In this document: one piece after another, positions 29,234-39,144 of the stretch
Position numbering within the stretch: the first letter of the stretch is position 1
Layout of the letters: each line of letters starts with the position of its first letter
DNA from: Alphaproteobacteria bacterium
GTDB taxonomy: Bacteria; Pseudomonadota; Alphaproteobacteria; TMED109
Direction of reading: 5' to 3'
NCBI GenBank assembly: GCA_021296265.1
Contig: JAGWAT010000002.1
Location: 7,082-46,251 of the forward strand
DNA length: 39,170 nt
Position numbers and translations under genes: made by a program
Notes under the pieces: model-generated
The model's input: the letters and a program-made list of their open reading frames with translations, nothing else
The model's database searches: none
What the model was told of the DNA's origin: nothing

Positions 29234-29977
29234 TCAGGTAGGTATAGACGGCAGGCGGGGCTCGCGAAAGCCGGCTTCCCGACGGCCGGCTTCCGGCGGC
29301 GGCCGGAAGCCGCTCGCGAAGAGGAACATTTCGCTGGAATCGGGGCGCGACGCCGGGGGCTTCTCGCGCCGGACCTTGGCAAACCGCTGGCTTAGTCCCT
29401 GTATCAGTTCCTGCTCCCCCTGCCCGCGGATGAGCTTGACGAGCAGGGTCCCGCCGGGCGCCAGCAGGACAAGCGCGCAGTCGACAGCCGCTTCCGCGAG
29501 GGCCAGCGACCGGAGCTGGTCGGTGGCCCGATGCCCGGTCGCCGGCGGCGCCATGTCGGAGAGCACGGCGTCGGCCGGCCCGCCGAGCGCCGCTCGCAGC
29601 CGTTCCGCCGCACCCGCGGCGAACGCGTCGCCCTCGAGAATGATCGCGCTGCCGACCGGCGCCAGCGGCTGGAGGTCCAGCGCAACGATGCGGGCCGTCG
29701 GCGCCCTTGCCACGGCCACCTGCAGCCAACCGCCCGGCGCCGCGCCCAGGTCCACGATCCGGTGGGAGCGCCGCAGGAAATCGTGCCGGTCGTCGATGGC
29801 CGCCAGCTTGTACGCGGACCGCGACCGGTAACCGTCCTTGGCAGCTGCCGCGACGAAGGGATCCGTCTGCTGGCGGCGGAGCCAGCGCTGCTCGGAGACG
29901 CTGCGGCCGCGCATGCGTGGCCCGGGCGGCCGGCGCGAACGCTGGCGCGAGCGTGGTGGAGGCCGGCGACGAGACAT
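29234..29977 (-). CDS. rlmE: 23S rRNA 2'-O-methyltransferase RlmE (FtsJ/RrmJ)
   Basis: A 247-residue SAM-dependent methyltransferase for U2552 of 23S rRNA. After a basic N-terminal tail come WLRRQQTDPFVAAAAKDGYRS and the catalytic tetrad: Lys57 in RSAYKL, Asp in LSDMAPPATG, Lys in LLVKLIRG and Glu in SSEMFLF. The SAM motif is VDLGAAPGGW near residues 75-84. ATG 29977 is chosen over TTG 30010. It is followed after 33 bases by guaB. Confidence 0.94.
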   Translation of the reverse strand: MSRRRPPPRSRQRSRRPPGPRMRGRSVSEQRWLRRQQTDPFVAAAAKDGYRSRSAYKLAAIDDRHDFLRRSHRIVDLGAAPGGWLQVAVARAPTARIVALDLQPLAPVGSAIILEGDAFAAGAAERLRAALGGPADAVLSDMAPPATGHRATDQLRSLALAEAAVDCALVLLAPGGTLLVKLIRGQGEQELIQGLSQRFAKVRREKPPASRPDSSEMFLFASGFRPPPEAGRREAGFREPRLPSIPT

Positions 29978-30103
29978 CGTGAGGCGATCGGTTTCCCCGG
30001 GGACCGACAAGCAGCCTGCGCCGCGTGGCGTCGGATCCGGTCCCGGCCGTCAGCCGGTGCCGGCGACGGCAACGACCGGCGGTCGGCGAGCGCGGATCGG
30101 CAA

Positions 30104-31213
<1,110 letters not shown>

Positions 31214-31372
31214 CGCCCGGATTCTCCCTCTCCCGTGGTGGACCCGTTGCGCCGACAATATCACGCCCAGACCTCTCCCCCGGCGGCGGGGCGCGCCGCC
31301 CAGGACCGACCGTTGTGCGGGGCCGTCGCCAGCGGCACACTCCCGCCGCCAGTCATTCCTCCAGGTACCGCC

Positions 31373-32497
31373 ATGACTACTCCCCCACCCGCCCAGGTCG
31401 GCATGCCGCTCGCCGATGTCGACACGCCGGCGCTCCTGATCGACCTCGACGCCTTCGAGCGCAATCTCGACTGCATGGCGCGCGGTATTGCCGCGGCCGG
31501 CGTGCGGCTCCGTCCCCATGCAAAGACCCACAAGTGCGCGCCCATTGTCCACCGGCAGATGGCGTTGGGGGCGGTAGGGGCCTGCTGCCAGAAAGTGAGC
31601 GAGGCCGAAGCGCTGGTACAGGCCGGCGTGCCCGACGTCCTCGTGAGCAACCAGGTCATCGGCAGCCGAAAGATTGCGCGGCTCGTGTCCATGGCCCGCG
31701 AGGCGAAAGTCGGGGTGTGCGTGGATGATGCCGACAACACGGCAGCGATCGGCGCCGCGGCGGCCGCTGCCGGCATCCGGATCGACGTGCTGGTGGAGAT
31801 CGACGTCGGCATGGCCCGCTGCGGCGTTGCGCCCGGCGCGGAGGCGCTCGCGCTGGCACGCCGGGTCACCGCCACCGAGGGGCTCCGGTTTGCCGGGCTC
31901 CAGGCCTATCACGGGCTTGCGCAGCACATCCGCAGCCATGCGGAGCGCTGCGCCGCCATCGATTCCGCTAACGCGCTGGCGCGTTCGACCGTCGAGCTGC
32001 TCGGTCGAGAGGGGATCCCATGCGACACGGTGGCGGGGGCGGGCACCGGCACGTGGGAATTCGAGGCCGCGGGGGGGGTTTACAACGAACTGCAGGCGGG
32101 CTCGTACGTCTTCATGGACGCGGATTACGCCCGGAACCTGGATGCGGCGGGGGCACCGGTCACCGACTTCGAGCAGGCACTCTTCATCTACTCGACCGTG
32201 GTGAGCAGTCCGATTCCCGAGCGCGCGGTCACAGACGCCGGGCTCAAGGCGTTTTCCGCGGAGTCCGGCGTACCCGGAATTGCCGACATCGATTCGGCCA
32301 CCGTGGCCGGCGTGTCCGACGAACACACGACGGTCGATCTCTCCGGTTCCAATGTCCGTCTCGCCGTGGGCGACGGCGTTCGGCTGATCCCCTCGCACTG
32401 CGATCCGACCGCGAACCTGCACGACTGGTACGTCTGCGTCCGGGACGGGCGCGTCGAAGCTCTATGGCCCATCGTGGCGCGCGGATGCATCTGGTAA
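31373..32497 (+). CDS. PLP-dependent D-threonine aldolase-like enzyme (DSD1 family)
   Basis: A 374-residue fold-type III (alanine-racemase-like) PLP enzyme with a C-terminal D-serine dehydratase-like metal domain. The cofactor Lys is in RPHAKTHK near residue 60. The metal-site motif at the C-terminus reads [12 protein letters not shown]-threonine and 3-hydroxyaspartate aldolases have H-x-D there, while D-serine dehydratases have H-x-C; the sequence H-C-D fits the aldolase pattern. The likely reaction is retro-aldol cleavage of a D-3-hydroxyamino acid to glycine and an aldehyde or glyoxylate (inference). It is divergent from frmA, with 159 bases between. Confidence 0.85.
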   Translation: MTTPPPAQVGMPLADVDTPALLIDLDAFERNLDCMARGIAAAGVRLRPHAKTHKCAPIVHRQMALGAVGACCQKVSEAEALVQAGVPDVLVSNQVIGSRKIARLVSMAREAKVGVCVDDADNTAAIGAAAAAAGIRIDVLVEIDVGMARCGVAPGAEALALARRVTATEGLRFAGLQAYHGLAQHIRSHAERCAAIDSANALARSTVELLGREGIPCDTVAGAGTGTWEFEAAGGVYNELQAGSYVFMDADYARNLDAAGAPVTDFEQALFIYSTVVSSPIPERAVTDAGLKAFSAESGVPGIADIDSATVAGVSDEHTTVDLSGSNVRLAVGDGVRLIPSHCDPTANLHDWYVCVRDGRVEALWPIVARGCIW

Positions 32498-32777
32498 TGC
32501 CCCTCGGCACGCGGGCAGAACAGCGGCTGCGGACGGCTTCACGTCAGGGGAATCGCCCTGTGCCGGGCGGGCGCCGAACTGCTGGAGAAGCGTGTCGACA
32601 GCACTGCCGACCGCGCTTCGGCGGGTGAATTCGAGGCGGCCGCGACGGCCGCCGTGGCCGGTCGGCAGATGGACAGCCCCCGCTGCCTCGGCTAATTTCG
32701 GAAGTGTCAATCGACGCGATCACTCTCCAAGCATCTGCGGTCTGCAGCAGCGCAATCGTGCCGTCACGAGTCGAACC

Positions 32778-33953
32778 TTGCCGAGCCATCTCTTCACCAG
32801 TGAATCCGTGTCCGAGGGTCACCCGGACAAGATCTGCGACCAGATTTCCGACACGCTGGTCGACCTAATCCTGGAGAAGGCCGATGACCCGCGGGCCTCC
32901 CGCGCGGCGTGTGAGGCCATCACCACCACGAACCTCGTGCTCGTCGCCGGCGAGATTCGCGGGCTGACGCTGCCGGTGGCGGAAGTCGAGGCGGCGGTGC
33001 GGCAGACGGTCCGCGCCATCGGCTACGAGCAGGACTCGTTTCACTGGAAGAATTTCGAGTTCGACTACCGCCTGCACGGCCAGTCTTCGGATATCGCCCA
33101 GGGCGTGGACGCAGCCGCGCGGGCGGAAGAGGGCGCCGGCGACCAGGGTCTGATGTTCGGCTACGCCTGCCGCGAGACGGAAGACGCCCTCATGCCGGCC
33201 GCGCTGCACTACAGCAACCAGATTCTCCTGCATCTCCGCGACGCCCGTCGCGCAGGCCGGGTGGACGGCCTGGGCCCGGACGCGAAGTCGCAGGTCACGC
33301 TGCGTTACGAGGACGCCCGCCCCGTCGGCGTGGAGAAGGTCGTGGTCTCAAGCCAACACGAGGAGGATCTCGAGCTGTCGGACGTTCGCGACCGGATCAT
33401 CCCGTCTATTGAGGCAGTCCTTCCGAACGGATGGATGCCGGCCGATGATTCCGTCCTCGTCAATCCGACGGGCAAGTTCGTGATCGGCGGTCCCGACGCG
33501 GACGCGGGGCTTACCGGGCGCAAGATCATCGTTGACACCTACGGCGGCGCCTGCCCGCACGGCGGCGGTGCGTTCTCCGGGAAGGACGCAAGCAAGGTTG
33601 ACCGCTCGGCGGCGTACGCTGCCCGCTACCTCGCCAAGAACATCGTCGCGGCCGGCCTCGCCGATGCCTGCACCATCCAGCTGGCCTACGCGATCGGGGT
33701 AGCCGAGCCGGTCTCGATCCGGGTGCAGACCGACTGTGGCGCCGAGCGCGATGCAGCGCTGACGCGGGTGCTGAACGAAGGCAGCGTCTTCTCGCTGCGG
33801 CCGGGCGACATCCGCGAGCAGCTTGGGCTTCACCGGCCGATCTTTCGTCGCACGGCCGCGTACGGGCACTTCGGGCGCGCACCCGAAGCGGACGGCGGAT
33901 TCAGCTGGGAGCAAACCGACCGCGTCGACGCCCTTCGTGCCGCCCTCGGCTGA
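32778..33953 (+). CDS. metK: S-adenosylmethionine synthase
   Basis: A 391-residue MetK making SAM from methionine and ATP. Motifs are [20 protein letters not shown] at the N-terminus, [12 protein letters not shown], the [19 protein letters not shown] stretch (P-loop-like and active-site residues), and the [13 protein letters not shown] ending region. TTG 32778 gives the usual length and puts HLFTSES at the start; a GTG at 32592 with GGAG upstream is in frame but would add 62 unconserved residues. The 280 bases upstream contain no recognisable gene or SAM riboswitch. The 3' end overlaps trmB. Confidence 0.94.
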   Translation: MPSHLFTSESVSEGHPDKICDQISDTLVDLILEKADDPRASRAACEAITTTNLVLVAGEIRGLTLPVAEVEAAVRQTVRAIGYEQDSFHWKNFEFDYRLHGQSSDIAQGVDAAARAEEGAGDQGLMFGYACRETEDALMPAALHYSNQILLHLRDARRAGRVDGLGPDAKSQVTLRYEDARPVGVEKVVVSSQHEEDLELSDVRDRIIPSIEAVLPNGWMPADDSVLVNPTGKFVIGGPDADAGLTGRKIIVDTYGGACPHGGGAFSGKDASKVDRSAAYAARYLAKNIVAAGLADACTIQLAYAIGVAEPVSIRVQTDCGAERDAALTRVLNEGSVFSLRPGDIREQLGLHRPIFRRTAAYGHFGRAPEADGGFSWEQTDRVDALRAALG

Positions 33954-34662
33954 ACCGCCGCGTTACCGCTGTTACGGAAGGCGGCAGCGCGGCCGCCTGC
34001 GACCCGGGCGAAAGGCCCTGATCGAGCATGTGCTGCCGGCCCTCTCAATCCCTCTGGACGGCCCCCCGGGCACTCTGCGACCCACCTCTCTGTTCCCCGA
34101 CTCCATCGCCGAGACCTGGCTAGAGATCGGTTTCGGGAGCGGCGAGCATCTGACGGCCCTGGCCCGCACCCACCCGGACACCGGCTTTCTGGGGTGTGAG
34201 CCTTTCATCAGTGGCGTCGCCGCACTGCTTGCGCACTTGCCGGTCGAGGACCGCTCGCGGACCCGGATCCTGGCGGACGACGCCCGTCTGCTCCTCGACG
34301 CGCTCGCTCCTGCGTCGGTCAGCCGCGTATTCCTCCTGTTCCCGGACCCCTGGCCCAAGCGCCGGCATGCGAAGCGGCGTTTCGTGCAGCCGCACACGCT
34401 GGACCAGCTCGCGCGGGTCATGCAGCCGGGCGCGCTGCTCCGATTCGCGAGCGACCACCCCGTCTGCCAGCACTGGGTCCTGCGGCAACTCCTGGACCAC
34501 CCCAAGTTCGAATGGGCCGCCCGCCGCCCGGCAGACTTCCTCGAACCGCCTGACGACTGGCATGGGACACGCTACGAGACGTGCGGCGCGCCCGGATCGA
34601 CCAGCCCGTTGTTTCTGGAGTTCACCCGGACCGGAGTGGCCGCGTCGCCAGGCGGTCATTGA
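33937..34662 (+). CDS. trmB: tRNA (guanine-N7-)-methyltransferase TrmB
   Basis: A 241-residue SAM-dependent enzyme that methylates G46 in the tRNA variable loop. After the alphaproteobacterial [18 protein letters not shown] start come the SAM motif [12 protein letters not shown] and the signature [19 protein letters not shown]. The start is taken as GTG 33937, 17 bases inside metK, without a clear ribosome site but with the right N-terminal length. Its 3' end overlaps by seven bases that of a PIN-domain remnant on the other strand. In related genomes rimP and nusA would follow; here they do not. Confidence 0.93.
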   Translation: MPPSAEPPRYRCYGRRQRGRLRPGRKALIEHVLPALSIPLDGPPGTLRPTSLFPDSIAETWLEIGFGSGEHLTALARTHPDTGFLGCEPFISGVAALLAHLPVEDRSRTRILADDARLLLDALAPASVSRVFLLFPDPWPKRRHAKRRFVQPHTLDQLARVMQPGALLRFASDHPVCQHWVLRQLLDHPKFEWAARRPADFLEPPDDWHGTRYETCGAPGSTSPLFLEFTRTGVAASPGGH

Positions 34663-35065
34663 CCGGCCAGCAGGCCATCCATGGTGACTGCCGTCCCGGG
34701 AAATGTGCGCACGATGCGGGCGCCTTCGGTGACCAGCGCGAAACCCATCGACTTGGTCAGGGCGACGAACTCGCAGTCGTGTGCCGAACAGGCCGACTTG
34801 GCGACGAGGCCCATCACTGCGGTCGAGTCGACGTCACGCCCGCCATTCATCAACTCGGCCTCCGCACTCCGAGTCAGTGCGTTGGCCTGCGCGGGCCGAC
34901 CGTGCCGGCGCGAAGATAGCGGGCCAGTATGTTGCGGATTCCGGATCGCCACAGCGTCGACACAAACAACTCGTCAGTATTTAGCCGCAGCGCCACCGCG
35001 CTCTCCGTATGCGCCCCCGGCAACCAGAAGCACGCGACGATGTTCGTGTCAACCACGACTTTCAC
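34656..35065 (-). pseudogene. Frameshifted PIN-domain (VapC-like) toxin
   Basis: The first part, MKVVVDTNIVACFWLPGAHT to ILARYLRAG (from GTG 35065), is a PIN-domain start with its first Asp. The rest of the domain continues in another frame after about 34893-34897: ANALTRSAEAEL, DVDSTAVM, SAHDCEFVALTKSMGFALVTE, ending at 34656. The conserved acidic residue in the usual LWRSE(F/I)RN motif is Gly here (LWRSGIRN), so even a repaired protein would lack one metal ligand. The start overlaps the antitoxin stop (GTGA), a normal toxin-antitoxin arrangement. It is most likely a dead ribonuclease toxin gene. Confidence 0.75.
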
Positions 35066-35288
35066 GGCCGGCCACCACGCTTGTACCGGTCCACGAGGTC
35101 GTGATCGAGGGGCGGCAGCAGCTGGGCAGCTTCGGCCATCAGCTCCGCCTTGGACCCGGCGGTTGCTCCGCGTGGCGTTCGGGACAGGCGATGACCTCGT
35201 TCTGCAGGCTTCGGTGGTGACGTCACGCCATGCCCTTCAACCGCTCATGGAGCGTGAGGGAGATACCCTTGATTGTATTGGACGCCAT
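35062..35288 (-). pseudogene. Broken Arc/FitA-type antitoxin gene upstream of the PIN remnant
   Basis: From ATG 35288 the frame reads MASNTIKGISLTLHERLKGMA, then an in-frame TGA (35223-35225), then RHHRSLQNEVIACPERHA, which is clearly the continuation of a ribbon-helix-helix antitoxin. A frameshift near 35170 moves the rest (GSKAELMAEAAQLLPP, DLVDRYKRGGRP) to another frame, which stops at 35062 overlapping the toxin start. Thus one nonsense change and one frameshift separate it from an intact gene of about 75 residues. The TGA is read as stop because many intact genes here end in TGA. Confidence 0.65.
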
Positions 35289-35452
35289 GGGCTGACTGCC
35301 AATCTGCAACCAGCATGCAGGTATAGGCATGGAGGCATGTTCTGCCGACGTCAGGCTGCGGAACCGGAGGGGGCGCGAGCATCCGAAACAGCGACGCGCC
35401 CGCCGGGCTGGATGATGCAGTATCCTGGTTTGCTGTTCACGGGAGGGCGCCC

Positions 35453-35947
35453 ATGTTCCTGCCCCACTTCCGGACACTGGCAACCTATAACCGCTGGTCC
35501 AACGTCCGCCTGTACGATGCCTGCACAGGCTTGGGCGACGCGGCGCGCAAGCAGGACCGCGGGGCTTACTTCGGCTCGATCCACAACACGCTGAACCACA
35601 TCCTGGTCGGAGACCGCGCCTGGCTTGACCGGGTTGAAGGAATCGATACGGGCCCGGCCACACTCGACGCCGTCCTCTTCGACAACTTCGATGCACTGCG
35701 CCAGGCTCGTGCAGCCGAGGATGATCGCATTGACCGGGTGCTCATGGGCCTGGATGAAACACGTATGGCGGGTGACCTCAGCTACCGCAACGTCGCAGGC
35801 GAGTCGCATCGCACGCCCCTGCGCCTGGTGCTGACCCACCTGTTCAACCACCAGACCCACCACCGCGGCCAGGTGCACGGCATGCTCAGCCAAGCTGGAG
35901 CGTCGCCCCCTGAGCTGGACCTGATCTATTACGTCCGCACGCTCTAG
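35453..35947 (+). CDS. DinB-family protein
   Basis: A 164-residue four-helix-bundle protein of the DinB family, a group of metal-binding proteins some of which are thiol transferases or damage-inducible. The metal ligands are His49 in LNHILVGDRAWL and the pair in FNHQTHHRGQVHGML (about 133 and 137). ATG 35453 follows GGGAGG six bases upstream. No LexA box is obvious. The specific function is unknown. Confidence 0.9.
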   Translation: MFLPHFRTLATYNRWSNVRLYDACTGLGDAARKQDRGAYFGSIHNTLNHILVGDRAWLDRVEGIDTGPATLDAVLFDNFDALRQARAAEDDRIDRVLMGLDETRMAGDLSYRNVAGESHRTPLRLVLTHLFNHQTHHRGQVHGMLSQAGASPPELDLIYYVRTL

Positions 35948-35986
35948 GCCCGAAGATCCGACCCAGCCGACAGGATGAAGGAGCAA

Positions 35987-36005
35987 GCCTGCGGTTCCCG
36001 CAGGC
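35987..36005. terminator. Hairpin downstream of the DinB gene
   Basis: A perfect 8-base stem (GCCTGCGG at 35987-35994, CCGCAGGC at 35998-36005) with loop TTC, 40 bases after the DinB stop. A run of seven T occurs at 36047-36053, too far for a standard intrinsic terminator but unusual in this GC-rich sequence. It also lies beyond the stop of the minus-strand GNAT gene, so it could serve both. Confidence 0.4.
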
Positions 36006-36130
36006 GCCCGGCCCCAGAGCGATGAGCCAGCGGGATCGGACACGCGTTTTTTTGCACCGGCGACGGGATGGCTGGCCCGTCCACCAATGACATGCCGGGG
36101 CCATCGAAGGCGATCAAACCCCGCTGCACT

Positions 36131-36637
36131 TCAGGCACTATGTTCTTCGGCATTTCCGGGGCTCATGTCGCACCGGTCACGGATCTGTTTGCGCATGTGC
36201 ACCAACGTGCGCTGCCCGAGGGTCTCTGTGTGCGTCACGGCATAGCCGATGCCCTTGTACAACCTGATGTTTTCAGTGAATTTCCGGTTCGTATAGAGCC
36301 TGATCTCGTCGACGCCCCGCCGTCGCGCTTCCGCCTCCGCGAAACGCATGAGCTGCCTTCCGGTGCCGCGTCGCTGCAGGCGCGGTTCCGCCGCCACGCT
36401 CCAGATGAGCATGTGATCAGGCCGGATCCGCAAGACGATCGCCCCCGTCGGATTTCGATCCACTTCGGCCAACCACACCGCATCGTCTCTCAAGACCGCT
36501 GACCAATCCGCCGCCATTGGTTCGGGCTTGCCGCCCATGCGTTCCACGTACTTCACGTAGGCGCGATCGTGGAGAAGCCGAAGGAACTCCGCATCGCTTT
36601 CAGTGGCTCGTCGCAGTTGACAATCGGCGTCCCGCAT
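36131..36637 (-). CDS. GNAT-family acetyltransferase
   Basis: A 168-residue single GNAT domain. The acetyl-CoA loop is intact in EPRLQRRGTGRQLMRFAEAEA, followed by VDEIRLYTNRKFTENIRLYKGIGY, the usual motif B ending in a Tyr after Gly. ATG 36637 starts just after a region without clear genes. The acceptor substrate cannot be told from the sequence. Confidence 0.87.
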   Translation of the reverse strand: MRDADCQLRRATESDAEFLRLLHDRAYVKYVERMGGKPEPMAADWSAVLRDDAVWLAEVDRNPTGAIVLRIRPDHMLIWSVAAEPRLQRRGTGRQLMRFAEAEARRRGVDEIRLYTNRKFTENIRLYKGIGYAVTHTETLGQRTLVHMRKQIRDRCDMSPGNAEEHSA

Positions 36638-36966
36638 GCACGCAAGCTAACCGGGACCCGAAGCATCAATCAACACAGCCCGATACCGGTTGCGAGCGGA
36701 TATGCGGCTACCCCGAGGCTGGAAATCCCTACGCGTCGACGATGAACGGGGCGAATATCCGCTTGATACGGTTCAGTTCCGGCAGAATGCTGACCCCTTG
36801 AGGTCCGGACTTGTCTACCGAGGCATCTCTCGCCCGCAATGCCCAAGTACGGGCGTTCGGACGGGAACCCCAGTCCATTGACCATCCGAACAGGGCCAAG
36901 CCAATCTTCGCCCTGTGACCATGTCGGTGGGACGGAGCGGGCACGGTTGGTGCCGGAAACGTGCGC
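36638..36966. other. Gene-free stretch between divergent GNAT genes
   Basis: 329 bases with short frames on both strands, none resembling a known protein. It should contain promoters for the two divergent acetyltransferase genes, but no convincing -35/-10 pair was seen. Confidence 0.4.
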
Positions 36967-37455
36967 ATGCAAGACATCAACGGCCAAGACATGCGGATAC
37001 GGGAGGCGGTGGCCGTCTCGGACATTGCCGACATGCGCGCCCTGTTCATCGAATACCAACGCTGGCTTGGCCAGGATCTGACCTTCCAGAACTTCTCGGC
37101 CGAACTGGCCTCCCTCCCGGGCGACTACGCACCTCCGCTGGGGCGCATGTTGCTGGCGCGTCACGTCGACGGCACGCCAGTGGCCGGCGTCGCGATGAAG
37201 CCCTTGTCGGCCGGAACCTGCGAGATGAAGCGCCTGTTCGTGCGCCGGCCCTGGCGCGGTTTGGCCGAAGCCATCGTCGATGCCGGTCGTTCCGCCGGCT
37301 ACGGCCGAATGCGTCTCGACACCTTCTCCAAGCTTTCCGCTGCCACAGAACTCTACCGTTCACTGGGTTTCCGCGAAATCGCCCCGTACTACGAGAATCC
37401 GCTGGACGGGGTGATCTACATGGAAAAGGCGCTCGACCCGAGTGGCGCGTGCTGA
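36967..37455 (+). CDS. GNAT-family acetyltransferase with a missing acetyl-CoA loop
   Basis: A 162-residue GNAT-like protein. The N-terminal IREAVAVSDIADMRALFIEY, the central CEMKRLFVRR and the C-terminal MRLDTFSKLSAATELYRSLGF, IAPYYENP and YMEKAL match a common group of GNATs. However, the sequence runs RRPWRGLAEAIVDAGRSAGY, without the GxGxGRA segment that normally lies between RG and LAEAI and binds the acetyl-CoA pyrophosphate, a loss of about six residues in frame. It may be inactive. ATG 36967 follows GGAA eight bases upstream; ATG 36991 is an alternative. Confidence 0.8.
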   Translation: MQDINGQDMRIREAVAVSDIADMRALFIEYQRWLGQDLTFQNFSAELASLPGDYAPPLGRMLLARHVDGTPVAGVAMKPLSAGTCEMKRLFVRRPWRGLAEAIVDAGRSAGYGRMRLDTFSKLSAATELYRSLGFREIAPYYENPLDGVIYMEKALDPSGAC

Positions 37456-37687
37456 CCGGGTGATAGTCGCCGTCGCGCTCTCGGAATTCACAGTTGGTAC
37501 GGCACCGGGGGCCGAAGCACTCCCAATGGCGTGGCTGCGGGCCCTATGGAATGCCGGAGGCGGAAAGCCTGCGCCCACGGCGGCTCGGTGGTCGAAGGGC
37601 ACCCGCCCCCGGTCGGTGCGCTGGCGGGGCATGCCGTCACCTGGCGGTGGCTCTACCCCGGACACCGACCGCCTTCACGAAGACGGG

Positions 37688-37711
37688 GCTCTGGCCCAAG
37701 TGGGCCAGAGC
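37688..37711. repeat. Perfect 11-base-arm palindrome in an intergenic region
   Basis: Arms at 37688-37698 (GCTCTGGCCCA) and 37701-37711 (TGGGCCAGAGC) with a two-base centre. It lies in the 305-base gap (37456-37760) between the GNAT gene and the convergent M48-like gene; no gene was recognised in that gap. It may end both transcripts or be a protein-binding or REP-like element. Confidence 0.55.
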
Positions 37712-37760
37712 AGGCCTTTCGCTGCGAGAATTGCCTGAAACGGTGGCGCGTCGGAGCCGC

Positions 37761-38312
37761 TCACGGCGCGGCCAGGGCGCCTCCGCTGTCCACCACATCG
37801 CCGGCATCCCTCCAGCCGCCCCGGACGGCTGCCACCCGTTCGGACTTCCTGGGGTGGCTGGACGACAATACTTCGGGCAGGAACTCGGTCATCGCAAGGG
37901 CCTGCTCGAGCGACGCCCCCATCCGAAAGAGGAAATGCCCGGCGTACCGGTCGGCAGAGATTTCCTCCCGATGTCTCTCGCCTCGATACACAACGTGGCC
38001 CATGGCATGGCGCCCGATCTCCCGCGCCACGATCCCCACCTTCGTCCAGTTCCAGTTCCCGTCCGTCCGCCCAAGACCGGAAAGGAATCGATCATTTGTC
38101 AGGATGTACCGATTGCCGTCGCAGATCAGGGCTCTTGCATTCAGGACGTGGCCCGATTCCCGAACCTCGAAATTGGTTCCGGACAAGCCGGCAGCCCCCA
38201 GGACCGCGTGCAATGCGGACGCGGCGGTCTCGGATTCATGGGAAGGAGGGCAGGCCAGACCGGAAGCAGGCAGCAGCAGCGCTGCCAACACGATGCCCAG
38301 CCGGCGTGGCAT
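37761..38312 (-). CDS. Exported M48-like protein with a degenerate zinc site
   Basis: A 183-residue protein with a signal peptide (MPRRLGIVLAALLLPASGLA). The body resembles small M48-type peptidases: the helix VGIVAREIGRHAMGH aligns with the usual HEIGHH..GH metal helix, and EISADRYAGHFLFRMGAS matches the ExxAD third-ligand block, followed by SSHPRKSERVAAVRGGW. Both zinc histidines of HExxH are Arg (R97 and R101), while Glu98 and the later Glu remain, so normal peptidase activity is unlikely. ATG 38312 is chosen because the signal peptide begins there. Confidence 0.75.
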   Translation of the reverse strand: MPRRLGIVLAALLLPASGLACPPSHESETAASALHAVLGAAGLSGTNFEVRESGHVLNARALICDGNRYILTNDRFLSGLGRTDGNWNWTKVGIVAREIGRHAMGHVVYRGERHREEISADRYAGHFLFRMGASLEQALAMTEFLPEVLSSSHPRKSERVAAVRGGWRDAGDVVDSGGALAAP

Positions 38313-38441
38313 GGTCCCTGAAGCTCCTCCCAAGCTGGCGGGGCGCCGCAAGCTGCCCGACCCGCTGGCTGGCCCGGCGTCCCGATGGGTTTCCCGCGCG
38401 CAGTCGACGCCCCGCCCCTCCCGCGATAGGCGGGACGTTCG

Positions 38442-39144
38442 TCAGCCCTGCTGCTGGCGGATGATGTCCATCAGTTCCGGCGGCGGCATCCAGCCCTCCG
38501 GCACCTGAAGGTTGAACGCTCCCTGCTTGATGCCGTCCGCGGTCTCGGTATCGAAGGCGACCCTCCGACAGCGGCTTCAGGAGGAGGTCGCTCTCGATGA
38601 GCGGGTCATCCTGGAAATACATCTGCGTGGTGACACCCGGGTTCAGCGGCGGATGCACCTTGAAATGAATGTGGGCCGGGCGGTACCAGTCGCCGATCGC
38701 CGCGTAGGGCGCCGGACGGATCGTGCGAAACCGGTATTCGCCGTTCTTGTCGGTGACGATACGGGCGTAGCCCTGGAAGTTCGGGTCGACCGGCGCCGGG
38801 TTGCCGTCCTTCGGATGGTCATAGCGGCCATGCACGTTCGCCTGCCAGATCTCAAGCACGCAGTCGCCGACCGGCCGGCACTTGGCGTCCTGGATCTTGC
38901 CGACCACCTCGATGACCTCGCCGGCCGCCCGGTCACTACCGGTTGCAATGTGCGTCAGATCCCAGTCCTGCTCTCCGGTCGTGTAGGGATAGAACGGCCC
39001 GTCGATCTGGTACGCAGTCACGGAGCAGGCCGCTCGGGCCACGCCGGCACCGGCAACGGTGGCGGCCGCCACGCCCAGACCGGACAGCATGCTGCGGCGC
39101 GACAACCGGCGCTGGGGTCGCGCGCGTTTCTTCCTGGTCATCAT
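38442..39144 (-). CDS. Tat-exported intradiol ring-cleavage dioxygenase, frameshifted near its end
   Basis: A protein of the protocatechuate 3,4-dioxygenase-like family, with a twin-arginine signal (RRLSRRSMLSGLGVAAATVA) and cleavage after GVARA. The iron ligands are visible: Tyr in VHGRYDHP and the Tyr-His-His set in WYRPAHIHF. The frame from ATG 39144 keeps family similarity to DLLLKPLSEG (near 38565). The expected end, VAFDTETADGIKQGAFNLQV then EGWMPPPELMDII, is in another frame and stops at 38442. A one-base insertion or two-base loss therefore separates about 40 C-terminal residues. ATG 39141 is an alternative start with better spacing from GGAGG. The catalytic core is upstream of the shift. 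Confidence 0.8.

Noticed and set aside
32498-32690. Open frame continuing past the stop of the DSD1-family gene with protein-like codon use
   Set aside because: It has no start codon before its last residues and no family similarity; treated as non-coding.
32498-32777. SAM-type riboswitch upstream of metK
   Set aside because: No match to SAM-II or SAM/SAH riboswitch cores could be found by eye.
37531-38508. 325-codon plus-strand frame with a CxxC-like FRCENC segment suggesting a transposase zinc finger
   Set aside because: A single short motif with no transposase core; the M48-like gene on the other strand explains most of it.
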